Shown piece by piece: positions 22,464 through 29,981 of a stretch of 30,409 nucleotides of DNA (position 1 is the first letter of the stretch; every line of letters begins with the position of its first letter). The stretch comes from an uncultured Gemmobacter sp. (GTDB taxonomy: Bacteria > Pseudomonadota > Alphaproteobacteria > Rhodobacterales > Rhodobacteraceae), in contig CALKAA010000297.1 in the NCBI GenBank assembly GCA_937983495.1, positions 1 through 30,409 of the forward strand, written 5' to 3'. The notes beneath the pieces were generated by a model. It saw only the letters and a program-made list of their open reading frames with translations. It ran no database searches and was not told where the DNA came from. The position numbers and the translations under genes are program-made.

Positions 22464-23277
22464 TCCGCCGCCGCGCCGTCACTGGCCCGTCGCCTGACGC
22501 CTCGATCCGGGCAATCGCGGTCGGGATCTCCTCCTCCACCACCGCCATGAATGCCCCGGTGGCGTGGATCATCCGGCTCTCCGACAGGGCGATGGCGACA
22601 TGGCCCTTCCAGAACAGCAGGTCATTGCGCTGCACCGCCGCGCCCTTGGGGATCGCTTCACCGCAAGCCGCCTGAAGATCACTATCCCCCGGCAGGTCGA
22701 TGCCACAGGCGTGAAACGCGATCTGCGCCAGCCCCGAACAGTCGATCCCGGCACTGGAATTGCCCCCCCACAGGTAAGGCGTGTGCAAGAACATCTGCGC
22801 CACCGTCGCCTGGTCGTCATGATGCGCGCCCAGCGGTTTCAGATGCGCCAAAGGCACAAAGCCCTGCGGTGTCTCGGCCCAAGACCCCTGCGCCCCGGTC
22901 ACCCGCAGCCGCGCGCCCATGCTCAGCGCCGCGCGGTCGCGATGCTGCACCTTTGGGCCCTCGTAAAGATGCGTGCTGGGGGTGGAGACCCAATGCGTCG
23001 CCGCCTCGGCCTCCGCCAGCTCCGCCTCGCGCAGATAACCGCAATAGCCATCCTTGGCCGCTTGCACAAAGGCCCAGCCCGCGTGGCGGTCGATCACCAC
23101 CACCGCCTCGCCCCAGATCACCTGCCGATCACGGGCACCCTCCGGCACCTTCAGCAGATCAGCCACCGGCACCGCCACGCGCGCCGGCTCGCCCACCACA
23201 AAACGCGGCGCATCCACCTGACCGCGCAAGCTGTCCAGTGCGGCGCGGGCATTGGCAGGGGTCAGACGCCGATCCAT
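22447..23277 (-). CDS. NlpC/P60 (C40) peptidase with SH3-like N-terminal region
   Basis: A 276-residue cysteine peptidase. The C-terminal NlpC/P60 domain has catalytic C180 in SAGIDCSGLAQ, H226 in FWKGHVAIAL and a third polar residue H238 in MIHATGA. The N-terminal 150 residues look like two bacterial SH3-type repeats (around 30-85 and 95-148), the architecture of YkfC-like gamma-D-glutamyl-diaminopimelate endopeptidases that cut murein peptides. No signal peptide is visible, so it probably works on imported peptides in the cytosol. The ATG follows the aminopeptidase stop after one base (TAA-G-ATG), so the two are cotranscribed and translationally coupled. The frame is open upstream inside the neighbour; 23277 is preferred for this reason. 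Confidence 0.9.
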   Translation of the reverse strand: MDRRLTPANARAALDSLRGQVDAPRFVVGEPARVAVPVADLLKVPEGARDRQVIWGEAVVVIDRHAGWAFVQAAKDGYCGYLREAELAEAEAATHWVSTPSTHLYEGPKVQHRDRAALSMGARLRVTGAQGSWAETPQGFVPLAHLKPLGAHHDDQATVAQMFLHTPYLWGGNSSAGIDCSGLAQIAFHACGIDLPGDSDLQAACGEAIPKGAAVQRNDLLFWKGHVAIALSESRMIHATGAFMAVVEEEIPTAIARIEASGDGPVTARRRITRSV

Positions 23278-23278
23278 C

Positions 23279-24649
23279 TTACAGCCCCAGCATGGCGGGC
23301 AGGCCCAACAGCAGCGCCCGCGCGCCCTGCCCCACGCCCCCCTTGGGCCGCGCCGGGGCATCGCTCGGCGTATGACCGTAAATGTCGAAATGCATATAGC
23401 GCGGATGATCGGCAAAACGGCGCAGGAACAAGGCCGCCGTGATCGACCCGGCAAAGCCAAAGCCCGGCGCATTGTCCAGATCGGCAATTCCCGGCTCGAT
23501 GACACTTTCATAGGCATCATGGAAAGGCAGCCGCCAGACAGGATCAGCCCCCGCCACCGCGCCCGCCTCCAATGCCGCCGCCAGTTCGGGAACATCAGTG
23601 TAATAGGGCGCGAGATCAGGCCCCACCGCCACCCGCGCCGCGCCGGTCAGTGTTGCCATGGAGATCAGCAAGTCCGGATTTTCCTCGGCCGCCCAGGCCA
23701 GCGCATCGCCCAAGACCAGCCGCCCCTCGGCATCGGTGTCATTCACTTCCACCGTCAGGCCCTTGCGCGAGCGCAGAATGTCCTTCGGCCGCATCGCCCG
23801 CCCCGAAACGCTGTTTTCCACCGCCGGCACGATGACGCGCAGCCGAATCGGCAGGTTCACCTGCATGATCATCTGCGCCAGCCCCATCACTGTGGCCGCG
23901 CCGCCCATATCCTTTTTCATCAACTGCATGCCAGAAGACGGCTTGAGGTTCAGCCCGCCCGTGTCAAAGCAAACGCCCTTGCCAACCAGCGTGACACTCG
24001 GCCCCCGGTCGCCCCATTGCATCGACATGATCCGCGGTGCCCGATCAGAGCCCTTGCCGACGGCATGCACCATGGGGAAATCGCGTTCCAGATCGGTGCC
24101 CTGCACCACCTGCGTTGCGGCCCCGAAACGGTCGGCCAGCGCGAGAAAGGCCTCCTGCAACTCCTCCGGTCCCATATCGGCCGCCGGGGTATTGATCAGA
24201 TCGCGCGTCAGCCATTCGCCCGCGGCCATGGCCCCGACGCTCAAAGGGCAAGCCCCGGCAGGGCATTTCACCTGCGGCAGGCTGCGCGAAGCGGGTTTGT
24301 AATGGTCAAAACGATATTGCGCCAGTTGCCAGCCAAGCGCCGCCTCGGTCGCCAATTCGCGGGGCAAACCTTCAAAATGCCAATCCCCGGCAGGCAGAAC
24401 CGCCACCGCCTTGGCCAGACCAAAGCGCTGCCGCCGCCGCGCCGCAGCGGTGCCCAGCCCGATCACGGCACCCGCGACCCCCTCGCCGGGGATCAACGCC
24501 ACCTCGCCCCAGCCCGCCTTGAACCCCGCATCCCGAAGCCAGGCTGCCACCGACGCAGGCTGCGCCTCCAGCCAGGTGCCCAACCCTTCGGGGCTGACAA
24601 CGTGCAAGGGACGCGAGGGCGCTTGCGGATCGGCAAAGGCGGGGGTCAT
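23279..24649 (-). CDS. Leucyl aminopeptidase family protein (M17)
   Basis: A 456-residue cytosolic metallo-aminopeptidase that removes N-terminal residues from peptides with two divalent metal ions. Expected ligands and catalytic residues are visible: K224 and D229 in GKGVCFDTGGLNLKPS, D247 in KKDMGGAATV, D306 and E308 in NDTDAEGRLVLGDAL with R310 nearby. The family motif LINTPAADMGPEEL is at about 151-164. Slightly shorter than E. coli PepA (503). The start at 24649 has GAAGGAG upstream. Paired with the NlpC/P60 enzyme downstream, it may finish degradation of murein-derived dipeptides; this pairing is the main clue to its job. Confidence 0.93.
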   Translation of the reverse strand: MTPAFADPQAPSRPLHVVSPEGLGTWLEAQPASVAAWLRDAGFKAGWGEVALIPGEGVAGAVIGLGTAAARRRQRFGLAKAVAVLPAGDWHFEGLPRELATEAALGWQLAQYRFDHYKPASRSLPQVKCPAGACPLSVGAMAAGEWLTRDLINTPAADMGPEELQEAFLALADRFGAATQVVQGTDLERDFPMVHAVGKGSDRAPRIMSMQWGDRGPSVTLVGKGVCFDTGGLNLKPSSGMQLMKKDMGGAATVMGLAQMIMQVNLPIRLRVIVPAVENSVSGRAMRPKDILRSRKGLTVEVNDTDAEGRLVLGDALAWAAEENPDLLISMATLTGAARVAVGPDLAPYYTDVPELAAALEAGAVAGADPVWRLPFHDAYESVIEPGIADLDNAPGFGFAGSITAALFLRRFADHPRYMHFDIYGHTPSDAPARPKGGVGQGARALLLGLPAMLGL

Positions 24650-24705
24650 GTTCGTGGCTCCTTCCGGTTCGGCCCGAGCCTAGCCCATCCGGTGCCACCT
24701 GCAAG

Positions 24706-25083
24706 TCAGCTTGATTCGATCATGGCCCGATCCACCACCAATGATCTTTCCGCCACACGCATGAGCCGCGCCCAGACCGCCGAAAAGGCCGTGGTATCCG
24801 CCTGATCGAGACAATGCCGCAAATCCCCCGCGACCTGGGCGAGGCTCAGCATGCCCAATTGTTCCGACATGCGCTGCAAGCGGCGCAATTGCCGTGACAG
24901 ATCCTGCAACTCATGCGCCCGCACCTGCGCCGCAAGGCCCGACATGGTCAGCGCCAATTCCCCCAAAGCGCGCGTCACCACCTGTTCCGCCTGCACTGTG
25001 CCCAGATCCCGATACATGGCCGCGACCGGTTCGATGTTCTGGCGTAGCTGATCTGTCGGCCGCAAGACCGTGACTTTCCCCAT
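24706..25083 (-). CDS. Small helical protein of unknown function
   Basis: A 125-residue protein that I do not recognise. From about residue 15 to the end it is predicted by eye to be almost wholly alpha-helical, with heptad-like Leu/Ala spacing (for example RALGELALTMSGLAAQVRAH and LSRQLRRLQRMSEQLGMLSL), resembling a four-helix bundle of HPt size, but I see no HPt-type His in the expected setting. No membrane segment or signal peptide. ATG at 25083 begins the acceptable N terminus (MGKVTVLRPTDQ); a longer frame to 25191 runs into the promoter region. It precedes the aminopeptidase gene by 56 bases in the same direction and is divergent from the carbonic anhydrase operon. Confidence 0.7.
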   Translation of the reverse strand: MGKVTVLRPTDQLRQNIEPVAAMYRDLGTVQAEQVVTRALGELALTMSGLAAQVRAHELQDLSRQLRRLQRMSEQLGMLSLAQVAGDLRHCLDQADTTAFSAVWARLMRVAERSLVVDRAMIESS

Positions 25084-25176
25084 GATTTTCACACCCGATT
25101 GAAAACACCCAAGCTCAGCTTGCACGCGCAGGCTGAACAAAAGGTTTCGATGCCCCCAAGAAACTTCTCGAATTTT

Positions 25177-25188
25177 CTGCAATTGCAG
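25177..25188. promoter_or_regulatory. Perfect 12-bp palindrome upstream of the carbonic anhydrase operon
   Basis: CTGCAATTGCAG is a perfect palindrome in the 137-base divergent region, 44 bases upstream of the carbonic anhydrase ATG. An additional AAGCT-C-AGCTT repeat lies at about 25111-25121. A binding site for a dimeric regulator is plausible; the regulator is not in the window as far as can be told. Confidence 0.45.
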
Positions 25189-25190
25189 CA

Positions 25191-25216
25191 TAAGGAGGCA
25201 AAAACCTGACGGAGGA
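25191..25216 (+). promoter_or_regulatory. Two Shine-Dalgarno sequences before the carbonic anhydrase gene
   Basis: A full-length anti-SD match TAAGGAGG (25191-25198) is followed by a second SD, GGAGGA (25211-25216). The second, with 4-5 bases to ATG 25221, fits the chosen start. The first is 22 bases away from that ATG and 7 bases from an in-frame CTG at 25206. Confidence 0.55.
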
Positions 25217-25220
25217 AGTG

Positions 25221-25868
25221 ATGGACGAAGCCAAGCCCCTGCCCGGTTATCTGGTTGGCCGCTACCACGGCTGGCGGGCCACGACCTATCAGGACAACAA
25301 GGCTTGGTATAAACGCCTTGCAGCCAACGGCCAGCATCCGCGCGCCATGATCATCTCCTGCTGCGATTCCCGCCAGCATGTGACCTCGATCTTCGGTGCG
25401 GATGAAGGCGAGTTCTTCATTCACCGCAACATTGCAGGCCTCGTGCCGCCCTATTGCCCTGATGGTGGCAATCACGGCACCTCGGCCACGGTGGAATATG
25501 CCGTGACTGCGCTCAAGGTCGCCCATATCATCGTGATCGGTCATTCTGCCTGTGGCGGCGTGAAGGGCTGCGACGACATGTGTTCTGGCAAGGCCCCGCA
25601 ATTGCTGGAGAAATCCAGCTTTGTCGGGCGCTGGATGGATATTCTGCGCCCCGGATATGAACGTGTCAGCCATCTGCCCGATGCTGATCGCGCCGCCGCG
25701 CTGGAAAAGCAGGCCGTGCTGATCAGCCTTGAAAACCTGATGAGCTTTCCTTTCGTCCGCGAGGCCGTCGAGCAGGACATGCTGACCCTGCATGGGCTGT
25801 GGAATGACATCGGCGAAGGCGGGCTGGAGCATTACGAACCCTCGCAGCGCAGTTTCGTTTCGATCTGA
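25221..25868 (+). CDS. Beta-class carbonic anhydrase
   Basis: A 215-residue zinc enzyme that interconverts CO2 and bicarbonate. The zinc ligands and active-site dyad are visible: C47 with D49 and R51 in SCCDSRQ, H108 and C111 in GHSACGGVKG. The FFIHRNIAGLVPP and GTSATVEYAVTALKV blocks are typical of beta carbonic anhydrases. No signal peptide, so cytosolic. ATG 25221 is preferred over GTG 25218 because of Shine-Dalgarno spacing. It is followed 52 bases later by an SbtA-type bicarbonate transporter and then an SbtB-type PII protein, so the operon handles inorganic carbon supply, probably for anaplerotic or autotrophic carboxylation at low CO2. Confidence 0.94.
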   Translation: MDEAKPLPGYLVGRYHGWRATTYQDNKAWYKRLAANGQHPRAMIISCCDSRQHVTSIFGADEGEFFIHRNIAGLVPPYCPDGGNHGTSATVEYAVTALKVAHIIVIGHSACGGVKGCDDMCSGKAPQLLEKSSFVGRWMDILRPGYERVSHLPDADRAAALEKQAVLISLENLMSFPFVREAVEQDMLTLHGLWNDIGEGGLEHYEPSQRSFVSI

Positions 25869-25920
25869 CCTTGAACTGCCGTGGGGGCACCCTATCTGGT
25901 CAAAAATGCCGGAGGATATG

Positions 25921-26898
25921 ATGCCCGACATGCTTGCGCTCGCTGCGCAAAATATGCTGTCCCCTGTTATTCTTTGCTTTGTTCTGGGCCTTTTGGCCGC
26001 CGTTGCCCGATCTGATCTGACAATCCCCGAGGCCGTGGCAAAGGGCATGTCGATCTATCTTCTGTTTGCCATCGGTTTCAAAGGCGGCGTGGCTGTGGCG
26101 GCGCATGGGGTGAATCTGACGCTGGGCAAGGCCATGCTGGCCGGGATCGCGCTCTCCTTCCTGCTGCCCTTTCTGGCTTTCGCGCTGCTGCGCGCCATCA
26201 CCGCCATGTCAGTGACCGATGCCGCGGCAGTTTCGGCGCATTACGGGTCGATCTCCATCGTCACCTTCGTCACCGCCACCTCGGTTCTGCAAGCACAGGA
26301 CATCGCCGCCGAAGGCTACATGGTGGCCGTCGCCGCCGCGATGGAGGCCCCGGCCATCATCAGCGCACTGTGGCTGGCCAGCCGGGGCGGCGCACGCAGC
26401 GAGGGCGACGGCGATCTGTGGCGCGAGATTTTCCTCAATGGCTCTATCGTCTTGCTGGTCGGCTCCTTCCTGATCGGGGCTATCACCGGCGACAAGGGCA
26501 TGGCGCGGATCGAAGCCTTTATCGTCACGCCCTTTCAGGGGGTGCTGTGCCTGTTCCTGCTGGATATGGGGCTGGTGGCCGGGCGCGGCCTTGCACAGGC
26601 CGGCAAGCTCTTGCGCGGCGGCACCCTTGCCTTTGGCATGATCATGCCTCTGCTGGGGGCGGCAACGGCCCTTTTGGCGGGGCTTGCGCTTGGCCTCTCC
26701 ACCGGCGGCGTGGCGCTGTTCATGGTGCTGGGGGCCTCGGCCAGCTATATCGCTGTGCCCGCCGCCATGCGCGTCGCCTTGCCAGAGGCCAACCCGTCGC
26801 TCTCGCTCTCGCTGGCGCTTGGCATCACCTTCCCTTTCAACCTGACCCTTGGCATTCCGCTTTACATCGCGGTGGCCCAAGGTCTGACCGGAGGCTGA
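25921..26898 (+). CDS. sbtA: SbtA-type sodium-dependent bicarbonate transporter
   Basis: A 325-residue membrane protein with about ten hydrophobic helices, matching the SbtA (DUF897) family of sodium-coupled bicarbonate importers first studied in cyanobacteria. The SAHYGSISIVTF block (about 105-116) in the first half and GASASYIAVPAAMR in the second are the paired helix-break substrate-site motifs. A central hydrophilic linker (about 158-172) is short. GGAGGA at 25911-25916 supports ATG 25921, with ATG 25918 too close; the same SD layout is used by the carbonic anhydrase gene. The SbtB-type gene starts 3 bases after the stop, as in cyanobacterial sbtAB pairs. Bicarbonate specificity is inferred from family and context. 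Confidence 0.88.
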   Translation: MPDMLALAAQNMLSPVILCFVLGLLAAVARSDLTIPEAVAKGMSIYLLFAIGFKGGVAVAAHGVNLTLGKAMLAGIALSFLLPFLAFALLRAITAMSVTDAAAVSAHYGSISIVTFVTATSVLQAQDIAAEGYMVAVAAAMEAPAIISALWLASRGGARSEGDGDLWREIFLNGSIVLLVGSFLIGAITGDKGMARIEAFIVTPFQGVLCLFLLDMGLVAGRGLAQAGKLLRGGTLAFGMIMPLLGAATALLAGLALGLSTGGVALFMVLGASASYIAVPAAMRVALPEANPSLSLSLALGITFPFNLTLGIPLYIAVAQGLTGG

Positions 26899-26901
26899 CC
26901 C

Positions 26902-27210
26902 ATGCAGACCCATCTGGCTAAACGCGTCGAAATCATCATCGAAGCTCCGATGGAAACCCGCCTGACCGCCGCGTTGGAAAAGGCGGGGGTCACCGGCTTT
27001 ACCATCCTTCCGGTTCTGGGAGGCTCTGGCCGCTCGGGGCGCTGGAGCCGCGAAGGCCAGGTGGGCCGCGCCGGAATGGTGGCGGTGATCTGCCTCATTC
27101 GCCCGGAGCGGCTGGATGCTTTGCTGGATGCCGCTTTCGCGGTGGTGGATCGGCATATCGGCGTGGTCAGCGTGACCGACGCGCAGGTTTTGCGCGCCGA
27201 ACGCTTCTAA
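26902..27210 (+). CDS. sbtB: SbtB-like PII-family regulator
   Basis: A 102-residue PII-like signalling protein. The ferredoxin-like fold is visible: KRVEIIIEAPMETRLTAAL, then EKAGVTGFTILPVLGGSGRS leading into a T-loop (about 40-56), and AVICLIRPERLDALLDAAF followed by GVVSVTDAQVLRAERF. In cyanobacteria SbtB binds AMP, ADP or cAMP and docks on SbtA to gate bicarbonate uptake. This protein ends at RAERF and lacks the C-terminal Cys-rich CGPEGC tail of many cyanobacterial forms, so redox control by that tail is not expected. GGAGG lies 7 bases upstream of the ATG. It meets the convergent MuiA-type gene 3 bases after its stop. Confidence 0.85.
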   Translation: MQTHLAKRVEIIIEAPMETRLTAALEKAGVTGFTILPVLGGSGRSGRWSREGQVGRAGMVAVICLIRPERLDALLDAAFAVVDRHIGVVSVTDAQVLRAERF

Positions 27211-27213
27211 GGT

Positions 27214-28815
27214 TCAGCGCAACTCCAGGCCTGCGGGCCAGCGCATTTCAACCTCCAGCCCGATGTCCTGAACAGCACCGGGTTCAAGTTCGAAATGCCA
27301 GCCCAGCAGGCCGCGCTGGCCTTCCGGGTCAATCTCATCCGGCGTTTCGGTCGCGGTATAGGTGATCTTCAGATCATCCTGCTCGGAATAGGGCACCTGA
27401 TCCAGCAGATGCACCGGCCAGGCCTCGTTCGTCAGGTTCTCGATCTTCAGCACCGCCGCCTCCTTGCGCGCGGTGTCAGAGCTGAACACCCCGGCGTCGC
27501 CTTCGCTGTTGCGGGGCATGTCGCGCGTCAGACTCAGGCCTTCGATCGGGCCGAAGGGCAGTTCCAGCTTGTCGCCTGCCGCCACGGTGCCGATATCCTG
27601 CCCGCCCACCAATTGCCCGTCGCGGAACAGATACACCATGCCGGGCAGCAGCAATTCCGGCAGCGCCTCGGCCTTGGCCACCACAAAAGCCGTCGAATCG
27701 CGGCGCGGCACGGCGCGGGCCTCAACCTCCGGCGTCAGGCTCAGTTCCGATAGCGCGACCCTCAGATCCTCGACGCCCGAAGCCACAGTGACCGCCCCCG
27801 GTGCCTGATACACCGCGATGTCGCCCATCATCTGCATTTCCATCCCACGGGCTGGTGCGGCGGCGACAGGCTCCATCATCACCTCCGCCACAGCATCGGC
27901 CACAGAGGCCCCCACCATCGGCGGTTCGGGCTTCTCGGCCCGGCGCAAATCCGGCCACAGCTCGGAAGGCGCAGCCTGAGCGGCGGGTTGCGCGGTCGAA
28001 AGCGTCAGCGCCACGCCCTGCCAATCCTCGCCCGAGGACTGGCTGACCAAAGCCCCCCGGTTCAGCACCAGCTTTGGCGCAGGCTTGCGCGACAGATGCG
28101 CGTCGTAAACCGGCTGCCAACGCGCCTCACTGACGTAATGACGCAGGGTGATTTCAGCCTTGCCGGCCTGCCGCTGTTCCAAATCGACCGAAAGCAAGGC
28201 CTTGTCGGCCTGCGCCGCGCGCCGGGCCTCCTCGGCGGCGCGGGCCTGATCGAGTTTTGCGCTGGCCTTGTCCAAAGCGCGTTCCAGTGCCGGACGCCCG
28301 GCGCGCAGTTCCAGCGCTGCCTGTTCGGCGGCCAGCACCTCGGCCCCGATCATTTGCGCCATGGCGGCCAGATCGGCGGGGGCTTGCGTTGTCACCTCGG
28401 CCTCCGAGCGGCGCAGGAAATCGCCCCGCGCCGTGATCGCCCCGATCTGGGCATCCAGCCGTGCCAACTCCAACTCGGCCGCATCCCGCGCCGCTTCTGC
28501 CGCGCTCACCGCCGCTTCCAGCTCGGGGAAGGGCACCTCGGCACCCGGTGCCATTCCGGCCTGTTGCAGCACAAAGGCCCCCAGGCTGGTGGTCTCGGCG
28601 TTCAGCCGGATCAGCCCCGGATCAATGCCCTGCGGCAGATCGCCAATCCGAAGCTGATGGCTGCCCGCAGGCAGATCAAGGCTGACCACCCGCGTCACCT
28701 CGGCCCCTTGCGGGTAAAGCGTCACCGCGGTGATGCGGCTGGTGGCGGTGAAACTCTCGGCCCGCGCCCCCAGCGGCAACGCGGCAAGAGCAAAGGCGAA
28801 CAGGCAATGGCGCAT
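27214..28815 (-). CDS. MuiA/DUF4139 family exported protein
   Basis: A 533-residue periplasmic or outer-envelope protein of the mucoidy-inhibitor MuiA type. Signal peptide RHCLFAFALAALPLGARA, cleaved before ESF. The N-terminal DUF4140 domain begins ITAVTLYPQGAEVTRVV; a long Ala/Glu-rich coiled coil follows at about residues 80-205; the C-terminal DUF4139 beta-rich region begins near LRHYVSEARWQPVYDAHLS and runs to LELR at the end. Biochemical function is unknown in the family. ATG 28815 is chosen because GGGGGA lies 5 bases before it and the signal peptide starts there. It follows zapE by 34 bases and is probably in the same transcript. Confidence 0.88.
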   Translation of the reverse strand: MRHCLFAFALAALPLGARAESFTATSRITAVTLYPQGAEVTRVVSLDLPAGSHQLRIGDLPQGIDPGLIRLNAETTSLGAFVLQQAGMAPGAEVPFPELEAAVSAAEAARDAAELELARLDAQIGAITARGDFLRRSEAEVTTQAPADLAAMAQMIGAEVLAAEQAALELRAGRPALERALDKASAKLDQARAAEEARRAAQADKALLSVDLEQRQAGKAEITLRHYVSEARWQPVYDAHLSRKPAPKLVLNRGALVSQSSGEDWQGVALTLSTAQPAAQAAPSELWPDLRRAEKPEPPMVGASVADAVAEVMMEPVAAAPARGMEMQMMGDIAVYQAPGAVTVASGVEDLRVALSELSLTPEVEARAVPRRDSTAFVVAKAEALPELLLPGMVYLFRDGQLVGGQDIGTVAAGDKLELPFGPIEGLSLTRDMPRNSEGDAGVFSSDTARKEAAVLKIENLTNEAWPVHLLDQVPYSEQDDLKITYTATETPDEIDPEGQRGLLGWHFELEPGAVQDIGLEVEMRWPAGLELR

Positions 28816-28849
28816 GAAATCCCCCAGTGGCAATCGCCCGCAGGATGCG

Positions 28850-29950
28850 TCAGCCCTCGTCGCCCGGCAAGCCCTCACCCCAAGCCGCGCCCTGCATTTC
28901 GCGCAAGCGGCTGGCGGTGCGCTCAAACTCAAACGCCCCGGTGCCCTCGATATACAGCCGCTCCGGCACATCGGCGGCAGAGCAGATCAGCCGCACCTTC
29001 GCCTCATACAGCGCATCAATCAGCGTCACAAAGCGCTTGGCCTCGTTGTAATTGCTGGCCGAAAGCTGCGGAATATCCTCCAGGATCAGCACCCGCACCG
29101 CCTGCGCAATGGCCAGATAATCTGCTGCGCCCAATGGCCGGGCGCATAGCTCCCAGAATGTGCAACGCGCCACCCCATTGGCAAAGCGCGGCAGCTCCAC
29201 CTTGCGACCATTCACCTCCAGCACCAGCACCTCGCCCGCGCTGCCCCCCGAAAGATCATGCCAGATCGCGCTGATCGCCGCCCCACTTTGCCCCGCCGGA
29301 TGAAAGTAAACCTGCGCGCCCTGCAAGCGGTGCTGCCGGTAATCATTCGGGCTTTCCAGCTGATGCACCACAAAGGTTTCGCGGATATGCGCGATAAAAG
29401 GCAGGAACAGCGCGCGGTTGAGGCCGTTTTTATACAGGTCTTCCGGCACCCTGTTCGAAGTGGTGACAATCACCACCCCCGCCTCTTGCAGCATGGTGAA
29501 CAGCCGCCCCACGATCATCGCATCCGTGATGTCGGTGATCTGAATCTCGTCAAAGGCCAGCAGCCGCACATCCTTGGCCACCGCCTCGGCCACGGGTTTC
29601 AGCGCATCCTCCACGCCCTTTTGCCGGGCGGCATGCATGCCCTTGTGGATCTCCTGCATGAAGGCGTGGAAATGCACGCGGCGCTTGGCCGTGATCGCCA
29701 GATGCTCGACAAACAGGTCCATCACCATGGATTTGCCACGCCCGACCCCGCCCCAAAGGTAAAGCCCCTTGGGCGGCGGCGCAGGCCGCGCGAACAGCCC
29801 GGCAAACAAGCCGATCTTGCGCGTGGCATGGGCTTCTAACCACGCGCGCAGGTCTTCCAGCACGGGCAAGACCGCACGTTGCGCCGGATCAGCGCGCAGG
29901 CTGCCCTCGGCCACGCGGGCGTCGTAAATCTCGATCAAAGTCTGTCGCAT
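28850..29950 (-). CDS. zapE: Cell division protein ZapE (AFG1-like ATPase)
   Basis: A 366-residue cytoplasmic ATPase of the ZapE/AFG1 family. Walker A GGVGRGKS at 67-74, Walker B LLAFDEIQ at 130-137 with D134 and E135, and the conserved TSNRVPEDLYKNGLNRALFL block that acts as sensor region. In E. coli ZapE associates with FtsZ under stress and low oxygen; mitochondrial AFG1 helps clear respiratory-chain subunits. The start at 29950 has no Shine-Dalgarno; instead TATACT lies 5 bases before the ATG on the coding strand, which suggests a leaderless transcript. It follows the phosphopantetheinyl transferase gene by 31 bases. Confidence 0.92.
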   Translation of the reverse strand: MRQTLIEIYDARVAEGSLRADPAQRAVLPVLEDLRAWLEAHATRKIGLFAGLFARPAPPPKGLYLWGGVGRGKSMVMDLFVEHLAITAKRRVHFHAFMQEIHKGMHAARQKGVEDALKPVAEAVAKDVRLLAFDEIQITDITDAMIVGRLFTMLQEAGVVIVTTSNRVPEDLYKNGLNRALFLPFIAHIRETFVVHQLESPNDYRQHRLQGAQVYFHPAGQSGAAISAIWHDLSGGSAGEVLVLEVNGRKVELPRFANGVARCTFWELCARPLGAADYLAIAQAVRVLILEDIPQLSASNYNEAKRFVTLIDALYEAKVRLICSAADVPERLYIEGTGAFEFERTASRLREMQGAAWGEGLPGDEG

Positions 29951-29955
29951 GCAAT

Positions 29956-29961
29956 AGTATA
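29956..29961 (-). promoter_or_regulatory. Candidate -10 element for a leaderless zapE transcript
   Basis: TATACT on the minus strand ends 5 bases before the zapE ATG, so transcription would begin at or beside the A of the start codon. No consensus -35 is seen at the right distance. Eye-based prediction. Confidence 0.4.
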
Positions 29962-29981
29962 CCGCGCCGGGCCGCCTGAGG

